Position numbers and translations under genes: made by a program
Notes under the pieces: model-generated
Database searches by the model: none
The model's input: only the letters and a program-made list of their open reading frames with translations
What the model was told of the DNA's origin: nothing
Source of the DNA: Micropterix aruncella
Lineage: Eukaryota > Arthropoda > Insecta > Lepidoptera > Micropterigidae
Reading direction: 5' to 3'
Length of the DNA: 64,000 nt
Assembly: GCA_944548615.1 (NCBI GenBank)
Contig: OX155951.1
Coordinates: forward strand, 17,298,718-17,362,717
Shown: positions 9,493 to 23,180 of the stretch, piece after piece
Layout: the number at the start of each line of letters is the position of its first letter
Numbering within the stretch: the stretch's first letter is position 1

Positions 9493-10774
9493 GGAGCGTT
9501 ATCCTTCGCGCTTGGACTAGTAATAGTAGAACGGCGCGAGTGATTTCAGGAGCGTTAGCGTCCGCGCGTGCCAGCTGCGTATTTACAAAAGCGGCGCTAT
9601 TAGAGTCCCTTCCGCGCGGGGGTACGCAATGAACTGGGGCCGCTTTTGCGTAAACTGGGATTGATTTGAATGCAGTTTAAACATGTCTCATTGGGAACTT
9701 GACAGTAACTTCATTTATAAAGGTTTTCAGGATTATTTGGAACCTGTACGATTTCCGCTTAATTAACGGGGCGTGCTCAAGAATGCTGGCTGTAGGGGTG
9801 TCATCGACGAATTGTATTATTCATCTACTACGTGGACACTACTGCACGTTACGAGTGCTCTCTACAGACCATTCCAAACTTAAGCAAATATGTTTTTTGG
9901 CTTCAGACCTTATTGGTATTACAAGTGACAAATATTTTAACGATGATTTTTGATATTATTTAGATTTTTTTGATATACCAGATTTTTGATATAGGTAAGT
10001 TTTTCAATTCCAAAATTGGGAATTTTGCAGCATAATTTGACTTTCTACTGCCAAATTATCTATATAACATGTAATTACCTACAATTAAATAGTCGAATTT
10101 CAGTAAAGGAATATTTACATAGCTATTATAACTCAAACTATTATTATTACACAAACTCAAGCAAAATAAATTCAAGAACTAACAAAAAATATTCTTGTTT
10201 TTGATTCTTTGAAAAAAAATACGTATTTAAACCTAGGCGCTTATATAATAAATGTATAGGTAGGTATTATTAAAAATACAACCATATTTATTGTATGTAT
10301 TGATGTATTCAAAATTAGTTTAAAATTTCAGAATATTTGCCAATCAAGATCACTCGGGATATTTGACACCAAGTCAACTACCCCCGTTTATTATGAAACT
10401 CACGCTCTCCCAGGCTATTCGTCGCATTGCGCAAGCGATTAGCTGACACTGTCCGGTGCACAAACCACCCTGTTCCGCGCCCAAGCTATTACTCCGGATC
10501 CGCACTTGCGATCACAGTTGCCTACAAATACAGGATACTGCCACAGGTATATTTCCAGGCTGTCCCTCTTCGAGGAGGCTATCTAATGGGAGCTGAACAA
10601 GGATTTGGTTCGAATTTAAAAACACAAACAGGCCATCATTTCAAAACCTCCCTATACGGAAAAGACGTTCTATGTTATATATATCAAGGGAAAATATAAT
10701 TTAAAAAAATATATTTTTTAGGTAAGTACTGCTGCAAGAAGAAAGAACTTTAGGTGATCGAGATTTTTATGGTA
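9493..10774. other. No recognised feature; GC-richer start
   Basis: The first 170 bp are GC-rich and contain an imperfect inverted pair (TTTACAAAAGCGGC with GCCGCTTTTGCGTAAA). The remainder is AT-rich. The 84- and 90-codon frames have no family features. Confidence 0.4.
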
Positions 10775-11078
10775 AAGGGCTCTCTAGACGATCAAGCATC
10801 GCGTCCCGGGCTGGGAGGGGATCGTAAACCGTAGGAAATATGCATTTTTTTTAATATTTACGAAAAATGCCTAATTGTGTAGTTAGTTACCAGGGAGTCA
10901 ATCATTCATCAATCAATTACGTTTAATTAACGTGACTCCCTGGTATAAACTTCCAAATTAGGCATTTTTGCTAAATATTATAAAAAAAATATTTTCATAT
11001 TTCCTGCGGTTTACGATCTCCTCCCTGCCCGCGACGCGAAGCTTGTCAAGCATGCTTGATCGTCTGGAGAGCCCCTTA
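10775..11078. mobile_element. Foldback MITE, family FB4, long copy
   Basis: AAGGGCTCTCTAGACGATCA on the left is mirrored at the right end. The arms remain complementary for about 130 bp each, with shared blocks for GATCGTAAACCG, AGGAAATATG, AAAATGCCTAATT and ACCAGGGAGTCA, meeting near 10,915. It has no coding capacity. TA-rich flanks do not define a target duplication. Confidence 0.85.
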
Positions 11079-11093
11079 TAAAGTGATTTGTGT

Positions 11094-11171
11094 AAGGGGC
11101 TCTCTAGACGATCCCCTACCTGCCCGCGACGCAAAGCTTGTTAAGCATGCTTGATCGTCTAGAGAGCCCCT
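11094..11171. mobile_element. Foldback MITE, family FB4, 78-bp deletion derivative
   Basis: This has the same outer ends as the FB4 copy 15 bp to its left (AGGGGCTCTCTAGACGATC and inverse) but only the outer right-arm segment between them (CTGCCCGCGACGCAAAGCTT). Confidence 0.85.
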
Positions 11172-11999
11172 AATGTTTATATGAGAGGAAAAATACTTGT
11201 AACCATTTGATTACAATAAATAACTTCATATACATTTACTGGCTCCTTTTTAGAATTAAATCAATAAAAAACAAAAAAAAACCGTCGATATTACAGTAGA
11301 CGGTGATCACGTTTAGTGTTGGAAAGCGGCATGAGGTTTCATGATTCCAGGCGATTTCTTATAAACCTTTCTCCATATGGTCCGCAGATACCAGCACATG
11401 TTTTCCTGACTATTTTGAGAATTCGTTCTGTAATTTAGGGTGGCAGGGAAACCCCATGGTAGTAGGTAGTATTGTCGCCGGGTGATCGGGTTTTTTCACG
11501 TGGTTGGGTCCTATCAAGTGGGGTGACTTCAGACGTACCCCTTCCGTTTGAAGTGGTTGCAGGATAATACGGGCCACAGAAAATCTGGAATTGCCTCAAT
11601 ATCTCTCTATAGTAGTTTTACTGCCCTATATGATCAGCGGACTGATTCGACAGGGTGGGGATGAAGGGCTGCAATGTACGTACGTTGTATTATTCGCTAC
11701 TCACTATTCAGTAACTATCATTTTGGTTATTTATTATTATTTATATTACAGAAAAACAATTATTTTGTGTTTGAAAACATCTAACAAAAATAAACACTTT
11801 CTCATTTTTTTACGAAAATTCATACCTCTTGTGGCAGTATTAAATTTTGAAATTGTTATTTTTCTTATAAACTCTATACCATAGACGGAGGTTTCGATAA
11901 ATATCATTTTTTTCTCAATACAAGAGCGATCCACGCTACCATCAGGCCCAACCTGCAGGTAACAATTAGGAACTTTTTGCGGAACTATTAGGAACCAAA
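11172..11999. other. No recognised element
   Basis: A 97-codon plus frame at 11,591-11,884 overlaps antisense frames and has no recognised domain. The last ~50 bp (GGCCCAACCTGCAGG, AACAATTAGGAAC) weakly resemble the outer end of other Fam-G copies. Confidence 0.35.
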
Positions 12000-12012
12000 G
12001 GTCACCAGGACA

Positions 12013-12644
12013 ACTAGGGTTGTCGACTACAGCGGGCGAGCCCGTCTCCCTGGAGTGAGCGCAGAAGACTTGGACAAAACAGTCCACCATCTAGCTCCGC
12101 CACAAGCCCGTAAGAGGCCAACGCCTTAACCGCGAGATAGCCAGGAGTGTTACCCGGCGGGCTTACACTCACGCCCTTACTTCCAATTGTGACCAGATTA
12201 CTCCAGTCTCTCGATTGGTTACGTGTTCGAGGTCGCTTGCGCGGTCCTCTCCCTGACGAAGCGGTGAAACGGTGTTTAACGAATCTATCGCGGACCACAT
12301 CGTCCTTTGCCCGGCTGTTCACCCAGGATCGGATAGCCGATGGTCGTTTCAAGAGCAGTCGCCGTAAGGTCCGCAACCACCCCCGCTCTATAGGAAAGAG
12401 TACTGCTTCCAGACTCCCCCGACTGTTAGTCAGAGTGCACAGTCGATTGGCTTACGCCGCACGGTGCGCAAACAGTCCAGAAGCTCCAGAAGGTTGATTC
12501 CCAGGGGAAACTAACCAAGGCCAGAGTCCTACCCAGGCTTGCACTTCATGCGTGGAGGCCGGATAGGTGTTGACCCGTGAGTGTGACCAACCCTGAACAG
12601 AATGGGTCTTCGTGGCCAACTCAGCATGGGTCCATTAACCCCCA
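12013..12644 (-). mobile_element. Fam-G retroposon-like element, copy A, with 13-bp target duplication
   Basis: GGTCACCAGGACA occurs at 12,000-12,012 and 12,645-12,657, directly enclosing 632 bp of GC-rich DNA. One end reads (minus strand) CGCCCGCTGTAGTCGACAAC, shared by all copies. The other end reads GTTGGCCACGAAGACCCATT. There are no terminal inverted repeats and no poly(A). The variable 9-13-bp duplications of this family suggest LINE-type insertion. The minus strand is chosen as sense because truncated copies lose the GGCCAC end, as 5'-truncated retroposons would. The 116- and 120-codon frames here are probably by-products of GC-rich sequence. Confidence 0.75.
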
Positions 12645-12657
12645 GGTCACCAGGACA

Positions 12658-13774
12658 TGGTGGGTTTAAAAGAAATGTCAATTTGAACGTTTTACCTTTA
12701 AATACAAGAACGGGGATTCCGATTTCAAAAATCTATTTATGGCCGGTTTTTACATTAAGTCGGAGAGTTAATTCAAAAATAATAATTTTAAGACTGAAAA
12801 TGTAATTTTGCAGTCGTTGATTTATATGGCAGATACAATTTCTATTGTAGCTCTGAAACTTTAAATGTACAAACAGACATACACACATATATGTGTCGTT
12901 TTCGTTTTTCTGATATTTGATATAAGAAATAGTCAAGGAATTTGTTATTGAGCCAATTTTTCTTTTGGGTTTGAATTCAATACAATGACAATTGTTATAG
13001 CATAGCGATGGTGCCTCGCTTTACATAAGGACAGTATAATTCGTCTATGAGACTTACTGAAGCTGCCATTCTTGAGGCCGTCCCTTTTATAAAGTATGCA
13101 TGGCACATCTTTTAGATAACCCTAAAAACCCTGGGGAATATACATACTGATGAAGTCCTTTATGATATCTATTCTCTCTGAATTGAGAGCAACTCAGTGC
13201 ACGTACACTTTGGAAATACGCATCGCTTATGACGCCTGCCAAACCGTATGACGTATTAAAGCCTTCGTCCCGGTACTGGCTCTGAATGGAATATACAGTT
13301 TGGCATTGCGCGTCCGGGCATCTTGCCTTCCTCCCCTTCGTCGTAAGTTGGCTGTTACTCCGGCTGAATTGCTTTATTATTCCCTCCCGGTCGCTAAACG
13401 GGTTGGACGTCATAAACAAGATTACATTCGAGATTCATTCACCCCCAAATAAGCGATCTTCCAGGTCATTCGCCGGATATACGACCGATAATGTTCGTTC
13501 GTTTCACAATCTCCTCCTTAATGTCTCCTTTTTAATGATTCTAAATCAGCCATTTCTATTCAATGCACACTAAAATAGTGTGGAAGGTTTTTTGCTTTTG
13601 TCCTTTTTCCCTCTTTTCTATCCTTTTTGATATAACACTGGATCATTTTTATCATATCACTGTAGGGGCATATATTTTGACAGATAATTACCGCATAGGT
13701 CAGCATGCAAAACAAGACAGTGGCCAAAATTACAACTCGAAAAATAAAGCTTTTCCAAACATTTGGCGACAGAG
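12658..13774. other. No recognised element
   Basis: The sequence just right of copy A (GGTCACCAGGACATGGTGGG and TTTAAAAG) is also at 7,820-7,848. The rest is AT-rich with frames of 67-111 codons that overlap on both strands and have no recognisable domain. Confidence 0.35.
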
Positions 13775-13830
13775 TAGCAACAAAAGGCGACATACTAGCA
13801 ACAAAAGGCGACATAATAGCCTTTTTCGGT
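13775..13830 (+). repeat. Short direct repeat, ~21-bp unit
   Basis: AGCAACAAAAGGCGACATA occurs twice in direct succession, with a third, partial unit (GGCGACAGAGTAGC) in front. Confidence 0.8.
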
Positions 13831-13847
13831 CGCCAACAAGGACATAT

Positions 13848-13996
13848 GCAGGGGGAGGGGGTCACAGGTTACGAACCCACCCCGATTTTTTTGGGTAAAA
13901 ATAAAGTCGAGAAAATCAGGGATAATCCGCCACTTATGTACCTAGTGTCAGGCATGTATACGAGGGGTGGGTGGGGGGAGGGGGGTTGGAGGGGAT
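13848..13996 (+). repeat. G-rich tracts
   Basis: GGGGGAGGGGG at about 13,850, then from 13,964 several G runs of three to six. The second cluster meets a G-quadruplex pattern. Confidence 0.5.
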
Positions 13997-15477
13997 AGTT
14001 GAAATTTAACCCTCAGAAATCCGGCGTATTTTCGTTTCATTATACGGGCAAATTCAAGTTTGGTGGGTGCCGCGCGCGTTGTTTTAATAAATTCCTTCCC
14101 CCCCGTAACTGAATAGCTGAAGTCTGAATACGTGTTTGATCGCCGATCTGGGGTCAGAGGTAGCTTAAATGGTGAAAAGTCAACTAAGTTAACAACACTG
14201 AGGTGTATTTTGCGGTCATCATTCGTTTATTGAATTTACCCGGGGGTCTTGTTAGTTTAAATTAAGATGGAGCGGTTCTGCTGTTGAAATCGATACGGGA
14301 GCGGTTGAGCGGTTGAAAGTGGAGCGGTGAGCGGCGGGCGGACGGTCTATTAGCGCCATCAGCGGCGAAAGCAATCAACGTACCGCAACAACGACGCCAT
14401 TTGCGGCGACTCTCTTCAACTCGAGGATTGTATAAGAGAGAATTTTATTGCGAAAAGGCGGTGGCGGCTGGGGGAAGCCCCTGTATCGCTTCATCGCTGC
14501 GCTGCCGACTCAGTCAATATTAGTAGGTATCTATCTACGATGTTGGTCAGAAAGAGATGCACTTAGTATATTATTATCTATCTTTATAACATAATAAGGT
14601 AACATAATAACTTAATAATAGAAAAATAATGATATAACGTTACATTGTTGTCACATATGACGGTGTATTCACATTCGCCAACCTAGCAATCGGCTCTGGG
14701 TGCACCGATGACTTTAAAACCTGTCTATCAGGCCTGCATGCTTGCGTCCTCAGGCAGACCCGATTTTGAGGTACAGGGCACCCTGGAACAGTTTTTTATT
14801 AAGCGCCCGAGCACTGGTGGATTTTAGTAGAGCTTAATTTAATAATAATAATAAACGATTTATTTGATTAAGAGCCCTATCACATATTTTTTCCAGAAAG
14901 GCAAGAAAAGTGGATTTTTGGCGTTCTAATTCCAAGAAATGAAGAGATTTCTACAAACTTTAATTACTGAATTACCTGGACCATTTCTTGATGTTGACCA
15001 TAGCGGCCTTTAATTTTAGATATAACGAATATTATTTACTTATTCAGCCCATTTTCCGAAAGTCGTTATTCGTAAAACGCTCGGAAGGCAAACTTTGAGC
15101 TCCTTATACAGTAATATCACTACAACGAAAACCGTATACTATTTTTTTTTATGTCCGTCATGTATTCTTGTTGACCATAGCGGCCTTATTTTTTCGTTTT
15201 TTGACCACATATCCAAGGTATACATTACTTACAATTACACAAAATTTAAAAAAAAACTTCCTGTATCATTCTAATTTTCTCAGAAATAAAATAAGATTCT
15301 TATATAATACTTATACTATATTAAAGTTCACTCTTTTAGCAATACGACATAATATAAATTATTGTCATTAGAAAGGAGAAAACACTGCAAAAAACAATTA
15401 GAAATTGTGTATATATTTGCTTGCGCAAGAGAAGAGCGCTCAGTGCCGCGGTTTTCTCCCAGGGTTGAATAGTTATT
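13997..15477. other. No recognised element; short repeats only
   Basis: A GAGCGGT-rich patch lies at 14,270-14,345. TTGACCATAGCGGCCTT occurs at about 14,993 and again about 175 bp later. No coding frame is recognised. Confidence 0.4.
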
Positions 15478-16170
15478 TATTTATTTTTTTATTTATTTAT
15501 CCTATCTTTTATAGTTACATCCAAAAAAAAATGCGTTCATTTTTTAAAGTCATTTTAAAAGAATACCTACGCTATTTTGTAATAGGCCTCTTAACCAAAA
15601 AGTCGAGCTTATTGCCTAAACGCAATATCTTACAGCTTACTTTAACCTAATGGGACAACATGTTGTGCGGTAAAAATAAGATAAAACTAATAAATTAAAT
15701 TTTATAAAGGCAGACAGAAAAATAAATAATTAAATTTTTATTTAAGTCAGACAGAAAAAACAATAAATTAAGAAAAAAAACAATATAACTATAATGTCGC
15801 AAGGGGAGGGAAAAAACGGGGAAAAGTTTATGAGAGTGGGTTCTTTGAACCTGCGTTGAAGCAATACAAAGTCGGTGCTATTCTTATACGTGCGGGTAAA
15901 GCATTCCAGAGATGGGCTCCACGTACGGAGAAGGAGTGCGAGAAGAAATCACTAATGTGACCAGGGATCGAGAGCAGTAAGATAAGTCTTCAGATCTCAG
16001 AGGGCGCCCGTGAGAGGATAGAGTTTTGAACCTACTTTTAAGACAGCTCGAGATAGCGGTCCCCTTCAAGATTCTGAAGAGCAAACCTAGAACTATCATA
16101 TCTCTCCTTTCTCGGGTCTTCAGCCAGTGAAGTCTCCTTCAGTACTCCGTAATATAGCAGTACATAGTAA
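15478..16170 (-). mobile_element. LINE 3' end, strongly decayed
   Basis: The minus strand gives, across several stops, FFSHSFSVRGAHLWNALPAR near 15,890-15,955, a pattern close to the FF..S...R.LWN.LP ending of CR1/jockey-like ORF2 proteins. Upstream pieces (LKETSLAEDPRKERYDSSRF) are in the same reading direction. An A-rich 3' side with ATAAATAAATAAA at 15,478-15,500 would be its tail. Boundaries are approximate. Confidence 0.4.
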
Positions 16171-17351
16171 TTTAATCGGTGGTTGCATTTTTTTTTGGAA
16201 ACGTAAATCTCCATTTAAATAGACATAGGAACATTAAGGTTGCACATTTTTTGTTAAAGGAGTAAAAAAAACAAATTTTATTCAGCCCGGCTACCAGCCA
16301 GTAAAGATTCACTGCAGCATCACGATTTAAGAACATCCTTGCAAGCACAGACTTGGCTCAGGCGCGATAAAAATTCAACTAAATGGGCGTGGAGAGTTGG
16401 CATTAAGAATGCTGTTAGCTTCTAACGCCAGTACCAATGTTGAAGGAAGCTGCACCTCAAGCCTTGCCCTCTACACTGCCTACACTACATCGAGAATACT
16501 GTAGACACCGATGATGACGATAAATTTGGTGACTTAGTCTCCACCAATTCGGCTGGTGTGATAGAGGAAGACTATATTGAAGCTATTGAGGGCCCTAGTA
16601 AGCGACAGAACCTAACCTAACCGATCCAAATTGACTATTGTCGTGACTAAGAGCGTGAATGAGTTAAATATAAATTTTGCTAGCCCTAAACATATTTGAA
16701 GCCATTTTTTATTGGTACATGAGTATACTCATGACCTTATAATTAAATATTTAAGATTGTCAATACTGAAATATTTATTTTAAAGATAATATAAATTTTT
16801 CGATTTCTTTGCGTACTAATGTGTTACATTACATTAGATTATCTATAGAACACAATTATAGAATTTACCGCTCTTGGACGTGTCACAATATACAAGCTAC
16901 TGCAAGTAACATGTAGTTATTCATAGCTATACTCATAGTTACATAGTTACATATTCACAGTTATACTCATAGTTATTAATCTTACTAGTATCTACTAGTT
17001 ACAATTCGTCGTAGTTACTATTTTTAATATTGATATTGCAATACGTCTATAATTGATGTTGTTAACGCTTGCCAACTATCATTATTTTCTCAAATATTAT
17101 TGATGCCATGTTTTCATAATGGTAAAAGTATGATACATAATAATGTTGGATGTTATTCAATGTACAATTTTGGCGCCCAAGAACAATTACCGCCCGGCTC
17201 AAGCTGCTCCAGAGAAGAACCGGCCCTGACCCTGGTCGCACTCTCCCTGCCTCCTAGAGAGACAGATTTGGTCGTCATCATTATAGCCGCCTTCGTACCT
17301 ATCATCGACGTATTTTTACAGGAGTGCGCAACAAAAAAGGGAGTGTAGTAT
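16171..17351. other. Unassigned, includes possible coding relic
   Basis: The plus strand at about 16,500-16,620 stays open and acidic (DTDDDDKFGDLVSTNSAGVI then EEDYIEAIEGPSKRQ) and ends at TAA. It looks like a protein fragment but I cannot name the family. The rest is AT-rich with short ATAGTTACTCA-type repeats near 16,910-17,000. Confidence 0.3.
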
Positions 17352-17695
17352 ATTCAGGATTCATTTATGTATGTTTTCCATTTCTTTATTCCACTATAAC
17401 TTCTAAACGTTTGAACCGATTTAGAGGTGTGTGGTATTGTCATACCGAGTGTCATATGGTACCTTAACTGTCCAAATATTAAGTAGGTAGTTGTCCAAAT
17501 GTCTAAATATCAAAATGCCAATAAATAAACACAAATATATCGTGTTCAGCGTCAAATGAAAGGTCATATTGAGTACATTCCAGGAATGTACATGTATAAG
17601 TACTTAAACCACAAACATTTCATAAAAAACGGTAATTAAAATACAATAGTTCACTTTCTGTAACGGGAGTCGTGTTTTTTATTCTTTGTATTTTG
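17352..17695 (+). repeat. Repeat module B, tandem copy 1
   Basis: Blocks GTATGTTTTCCATTTCTTTA, CATAACTTCTAAACG-like, ACCGATTTAGA, GAGTGTCA, TACATGTAT and TTTCATAAAAAACG lie in this order. The same order repeats immediately in copy 2. Confidence 0.8.
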
Positions 17696-17726
17696 TATTT
17701 ACTTGTTACACGACTGCCCAACAAAA

Positions 17727-18075
17727 AAGTATGTTTGTATGTTTTCCGTTTCTTTATTCCGCCATAACTTCTAAACGAAACACAACTTCTAAACGAAAAC
17801 TTCTAAACCGATTTAGAAGGGTATGTTTTGGTTAGAATCGTTATGACATTCCGAGTGTCACAGAGTACCTTAATTGTGCAAAATATCAATTAACTAGTTG
17901 TCTAATGTCCAAATATCCAAAATATAACGAGTTTAGTGTCAAAGGTCTGATTAAGTATATTCCCGAAATATACATGTATCTATATGGATAAATACATAAA
18001 CTACAAATATTTCATAAAAAACGTGTTAAAAATAATTGTATATACAACAGTTTACTTTCTGTAATGGTACTCGTA
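17727..18075 (+). repeat. Repeat module B, tandem copy 2
   Basis: This has the same block order as the preceding copy (GTATGTTTTCCGTTTCTTTA to CAGTTTACTTTCTGTAATGG) with a short internal duplication of AACTTCTAAACGAAA. Other copies lie at 8.4, 32.6-33.1 and 36.5-36.9 kb. Confidence 0.8.
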
Positions 18076-18667
18076 TTTTTATTCTTTTTTAATATATTCA
18101 CTTTTGAACCTTTATATTTTCTAGGCATTTATTTCAAGGGCTATCTCTTTTCCAATGACATCTTTACGACTTGGCTATACTGCCAATCGCGATACCCAAG
18201 GACGTATTTAAATTTAGTGACCCCATCTATTTATTCTCGCGATAAAATGCTAAATCTCCACTAAAGATTTCCTCGCTCTCTCAAAATTAAATCAGAGAGA
18301 CGCTTTAGTGAGTAAGAAAAAAACTCGCATCCTTATAAAGCTTATCTCCGCCTTGGGACTTATCTTCCACCCGGCTGAAAGTGGAGCGCGTCAGTACCAA
18401 CTGTGCAAGGCGAGCATATTGCATAACAAAGTACTTCCACTTTCAAAATTTTAGAAATCAATGTAAAATACGGGACGCACAGTCGGTATCCCTGAATCTA
18501 CAGGATTATATGTACGGGTAATATAAAGAAATCTGTAGGTAATATAAAGAATTATATTAATAGGTATATAAATCACTATTAATATATTTGAAATAAAAAT
18601 TAATGCTTCATCAAGAACTGCAAGAAATTATGACTTGTTCCGACTCCCTCGTTTCAATACCATTGCA
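18076..18667. other. No recognised element
   Basis: AT-rich, with a short near-duplicate (GGGTAATATAAAGAA/GGTAATATAAAGAA near 18,515-18,550). Confidence 0.4.
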
Positions 18668-18895
18668 TCCCGGCTGGGTCACCATTTTCCGTTGGGATCA
18701 AATTAACGGAATTGCATTTTCAGTTCTGTCGATCGAATGCAATAACAAGACACACATTTACAGACATCTTACACGCACACATACATATAACACGTCATAG
18801 TAGGGTTGGTTGTAAGAGTCATATGATGATAAACCCGCCCATTGTGACATTTCACAATAAAGAGTACAAACAAACAAACAAACAAGCATCCAGGT
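18668..18895 (+). mobile_element. tRNA-derived SINE, head truncated
   Basis: Homology to the complete SINE at 23,181 begins inside the tRNA-like head at CCCGGCTGGGTCACC. It continues through TTTTCCGTTGGGATCAAATT, GTCATAGTAGGGTTGGTTGT and CACAATAAAGAGTA to an (AAAC)n tail. Box A and most of box B are lost. Confidence 0.85.
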
Positions 18896-18967
18896 ATGGA
18901 ATTATTACCCATTCCTGTGATCTTTACAATCAACAACTAGGGAATATTGATATATGTGTTGGGTTTA

Positions 18968-19115
<148 letters not shown>

Positions 19116-19152
19116 ATTGTAAATGTGTAAATTATTATTTTTTCAAATTGAA

Positions 19153-20479
<1,327 letters not shown>

Positions 20480-21195
20480 ATCGAATCATCATAATGCTTC
20501 TCAGTGACTCTAAAACTAAATATATGACCTTTCAAATGAAGAAAACTTACGACAAACAAACCCAGCGCAAACTACAAATCCACACATGCAACACTGTCTT
20601 TGACGGCAAGCCTTGTACGTGTGCGGAGGTGGAAAGAGTAGATACAATAAAGTACCTAGGATTAACTCTAGACTATACACTGAAGTGGGAAGATCATATC
20701 AGGTGCTCTGCAACAAAATTGAGAAAACTTGTACATATATTCAAGTTAATAAGAAATGCCGTATCCAAAGATTTAGTACGAACGATATATTTCGCATTGG
20801 CCTATAACTTACTAGCATACGGAATCATAGCTTGGGGTGGAGCCTCGCTGCAAGCACTTGATTCTCTAATTAAAGCCCAAAAGTCGCTATTAAGAGTAAT
20901 ACACAAAAAACCCTTCCGGTATTCTTCTGAGAGCTTGTACAATGAATCTAAAGTCCTTGACGTTCGTTAAATATACGCTAAGGTAGTCCTACTCTACTAC
21001 TATAATTATGACAATTATCATCTATATTCAACACACCATAAAGGAACACGAGTAACAACAACCAGACAGCACTTAATCCAAAAAAAGAGAACAAGTTTTG
21101 CACAAAAACACTTTTCTTACATTGCTCCTCGACTGTTCAACAAAATGAATAGTGTTTTTCCTGCAGGACTGAAATCTGGAATAGTCACGGCGTAA
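20480..21195 (+). pseudogene. LINE ORF2 reverse transcriptase, C-terminal part
   Basis: The peptide runs from SDSKTKYMTF through a CTC-containing linker (GKPCTCAEVERVDTIKYLGL), TKLRKLVHIFKLIRN, YGIIAWGGASLQ and KAQKSLLRVIHKKPFRY to VLDVR. A TAA at 20,968-20,970 stops it. The same frame then continues IYAKVVLLYYYNYDN to FSYIAPRLFNKMNS and a terminal TAA at 21,193-21,195. The related copy has Q in the stop position (VMDIRQLYIRAV), so one C-to-T change explains the break. The polymerase YADD box is upstream of the truncation and absent. Confidence 0.85.
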
Positions 21196-21600
21196 AGAAA
21201 AACCTAACTAAGTCACTTTTGACTATGGATCGACAAGAAACGGAGACATTAACAACATATATATTAAAATGGAGCACGATTTGTGAGATATCTTAGTATT
21301 ATTTTATATTTATCTATAAAGTATATATTTATTTATGTATGTATGTATATATTTATATGTATATACCTAAATTAATTATTATTACGCTTTCCTATTTTGG
21401 AGACATATCTATCTTCTCAAATGTAACATAATAATATACAAAGATGTATTACAGCAAGGTACGAAAACCACTACACCTTTTTTTATATTAAGCCTACCTT
21501 AGTACAGGCGAGGCCTAGTTAGGATGGCTTTGAATTTTAAAAATACATGTAATATTATAGATAAATAAAGAATTTTGAATTTTGAATTTTTTGAATTTAA
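20480..21600 (+). mobile_element. LINE (CR1/jockey-like), 5'-truncated copy
   Basis: It contains the reverse-transcriptase thumb/C-terminal region (20,480-21,195), a ~370-bp AT-rich 3' UTR, and a tail of TTTTGAAT units ending about 21,600. The 5' truncation falls just before LSDSKTKYMTF, after the catalytic palm motifs. It is related to, but clearly different from, the minus-strand copy at 48.1-50.2 kb. Confidence 0.85.
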
Positions 21601-21936
21601 AAAAAAAACATTGTTATAACCAAATAATATGTACCTAAAAAAATTATAGAAAAAGTGCCCCATACTTTTACACTCAAACAATACACCTAATTACAAACAT
21701 GGCTTGCCTTAAGACCCTTACGGGGTAAACAGTGATAGCATAGTGGTTAAATATTTTTTAATTTTTCTTTTTAGTTCTGTATTTACCAAAATGCGGTCCC
21801 GTTTGAGAATTGCCCTATGAGTGTACATGATATTTATTCGATTATTATTAATATTTTATTACAATATTATTACAATTATCTGTATCTAAATTAACAACCA
21901 ACTTTAGCAGCAACAAGTGAATTTCATTAAGGCTTT
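21601..21936. other. No recognised element
   Basis: AT-rich, directly downstream of the LINE tail. Confidence 0.4.
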
Positions 21937-22070
21937 AATCGTGGTTTTCTCCACCAACTAACAAGATAATGAATGGTAAGGTAATCATGGTTTTCTCCAC
22001 CAACTAACAAGAGAATGGCTTTAATCATGGTTTTCTCCGCCAACTAAAGAGATAGTGAATAGTAAGGTAG
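21937..22070 (+). repeat. Minisatellite, ~40-bp unit, three copies
   Basis: TAATCATGGTTTTCTCCACC followed by AACTAACAAGA occurs three times at spacings of about 41 and 38 bp, with one or two substitutions per unit. Confidence 0.9.
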
Positions 22071-22604
22071 AATAATCCAGAAAGATTTACTCTTATTATT
22101 ATATATATTTCCTGTAATATAATGATATTATTGGGGCAATTAAAAAAATGACATAAATTTAAACAATTTAGACACAAAACATCATCAAGTATTTGGGTTG
22201 ATATCCTATATCGTGTTTAGCTCAGGGCAGTTTCAATAGACATCCCGCCCTCTCGCGGAAATATTTTTCTTAGCCACCTACCGCCGGTGGCAAGTGGCGG
22301 ATAAAAGAATCATATTATTTTCGATATTAAAAATACTTACTTTCAATAATTTATAAATATTAAGTTTTCTTGCTTTGGCGTTCAGGTAAGATTATTCTTA
22401 GAGACGTTCACAAAAGACAATTATTTTTAAATTTTCGATGTTCAATTTGGATACAAGTTTTATATCTGCACTTTTGGGCTAATCAGTGTGTTAAATAAAG
22501 ATGAGTGACGTTAGGCATCTCTAATAAACTAAAATGCATATATACCGAATCAATTTCGATTTTACTCTCCTTATTATCACATTATTAATGTGAAACCGTA
22601 TTTT
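22071..22604. other. No recognised element
   Basis: AT-rich. A short inverted word (CCGCCGGTGGC) occurs near 22,282. Confidence 0.4.
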
Positions 22605-22917
22605 CAGCCTATGGGTTCAATTGCGTTTCTTCATGGACTAAAATTGGATATTAGTTCATGCGAACGAGATAGGGCAATACGTTAGAATGGAATGTGAAAT
22701 GAACGGTTGTCATTTTTCCGCATCAAAACTACCCACCGAAATCAAATGTGAAATGTGTTAATTTTTTTTCAGACATATAGTTCGACAGGTAGTTTTGGTG
22801 CGGGAAAATGACGATCGTTCATTTCATATTCAGCTCTAACGTATTTTTCTGTCTCGTTCGGTTGAACTAACTTCCAATTTAAGTTCACGAAGAAACGCAA
22901 TCGGGCCGTATGGCTAC
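22605..22917. mobile_element. Foldback MITE, family FB1, copy 2
   Basis: It has the same design as 1,818-2,126: outer TTGCGTTTCTTC and inverse GAAGAAACGCAATCGGGCC, inner GTGAAATGAACG with its inverse CGTTCATTTCATATTC, and an AT-rich centre. Arm similarity is higher than in copy 1, suggesting a younger insertion. Confidence 0.8.
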
Positions 22918-23180
22918 ATAAAAATCTACATAAAATCTACCCGAACTTGAAAGTTCAACACCCCGGAATAAATCCGAATTTCAAAGCAATGAGACAATTT
23001 CCTGACTCTGAAACTATCAATAAAAACCTTGAAATATTTACATGCTTAAATATTCATATATTGATTGGTATATACTCATATGGTATTCGCACATACATAC
23101 TTAGTTACTTAAATAATCGATTTTATAATAAAGTTTTTAGGATAATTATGTAGGTTTTTCTTTTGAGGCTATTATTATTC

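Noticed and set aside
12014..12497. Overlapping 116- and 120-codon frames
   Set aside because: Both lie in a GC-rich Fam-G copy, one on each strand, and are not kept at full length in the other full copies.
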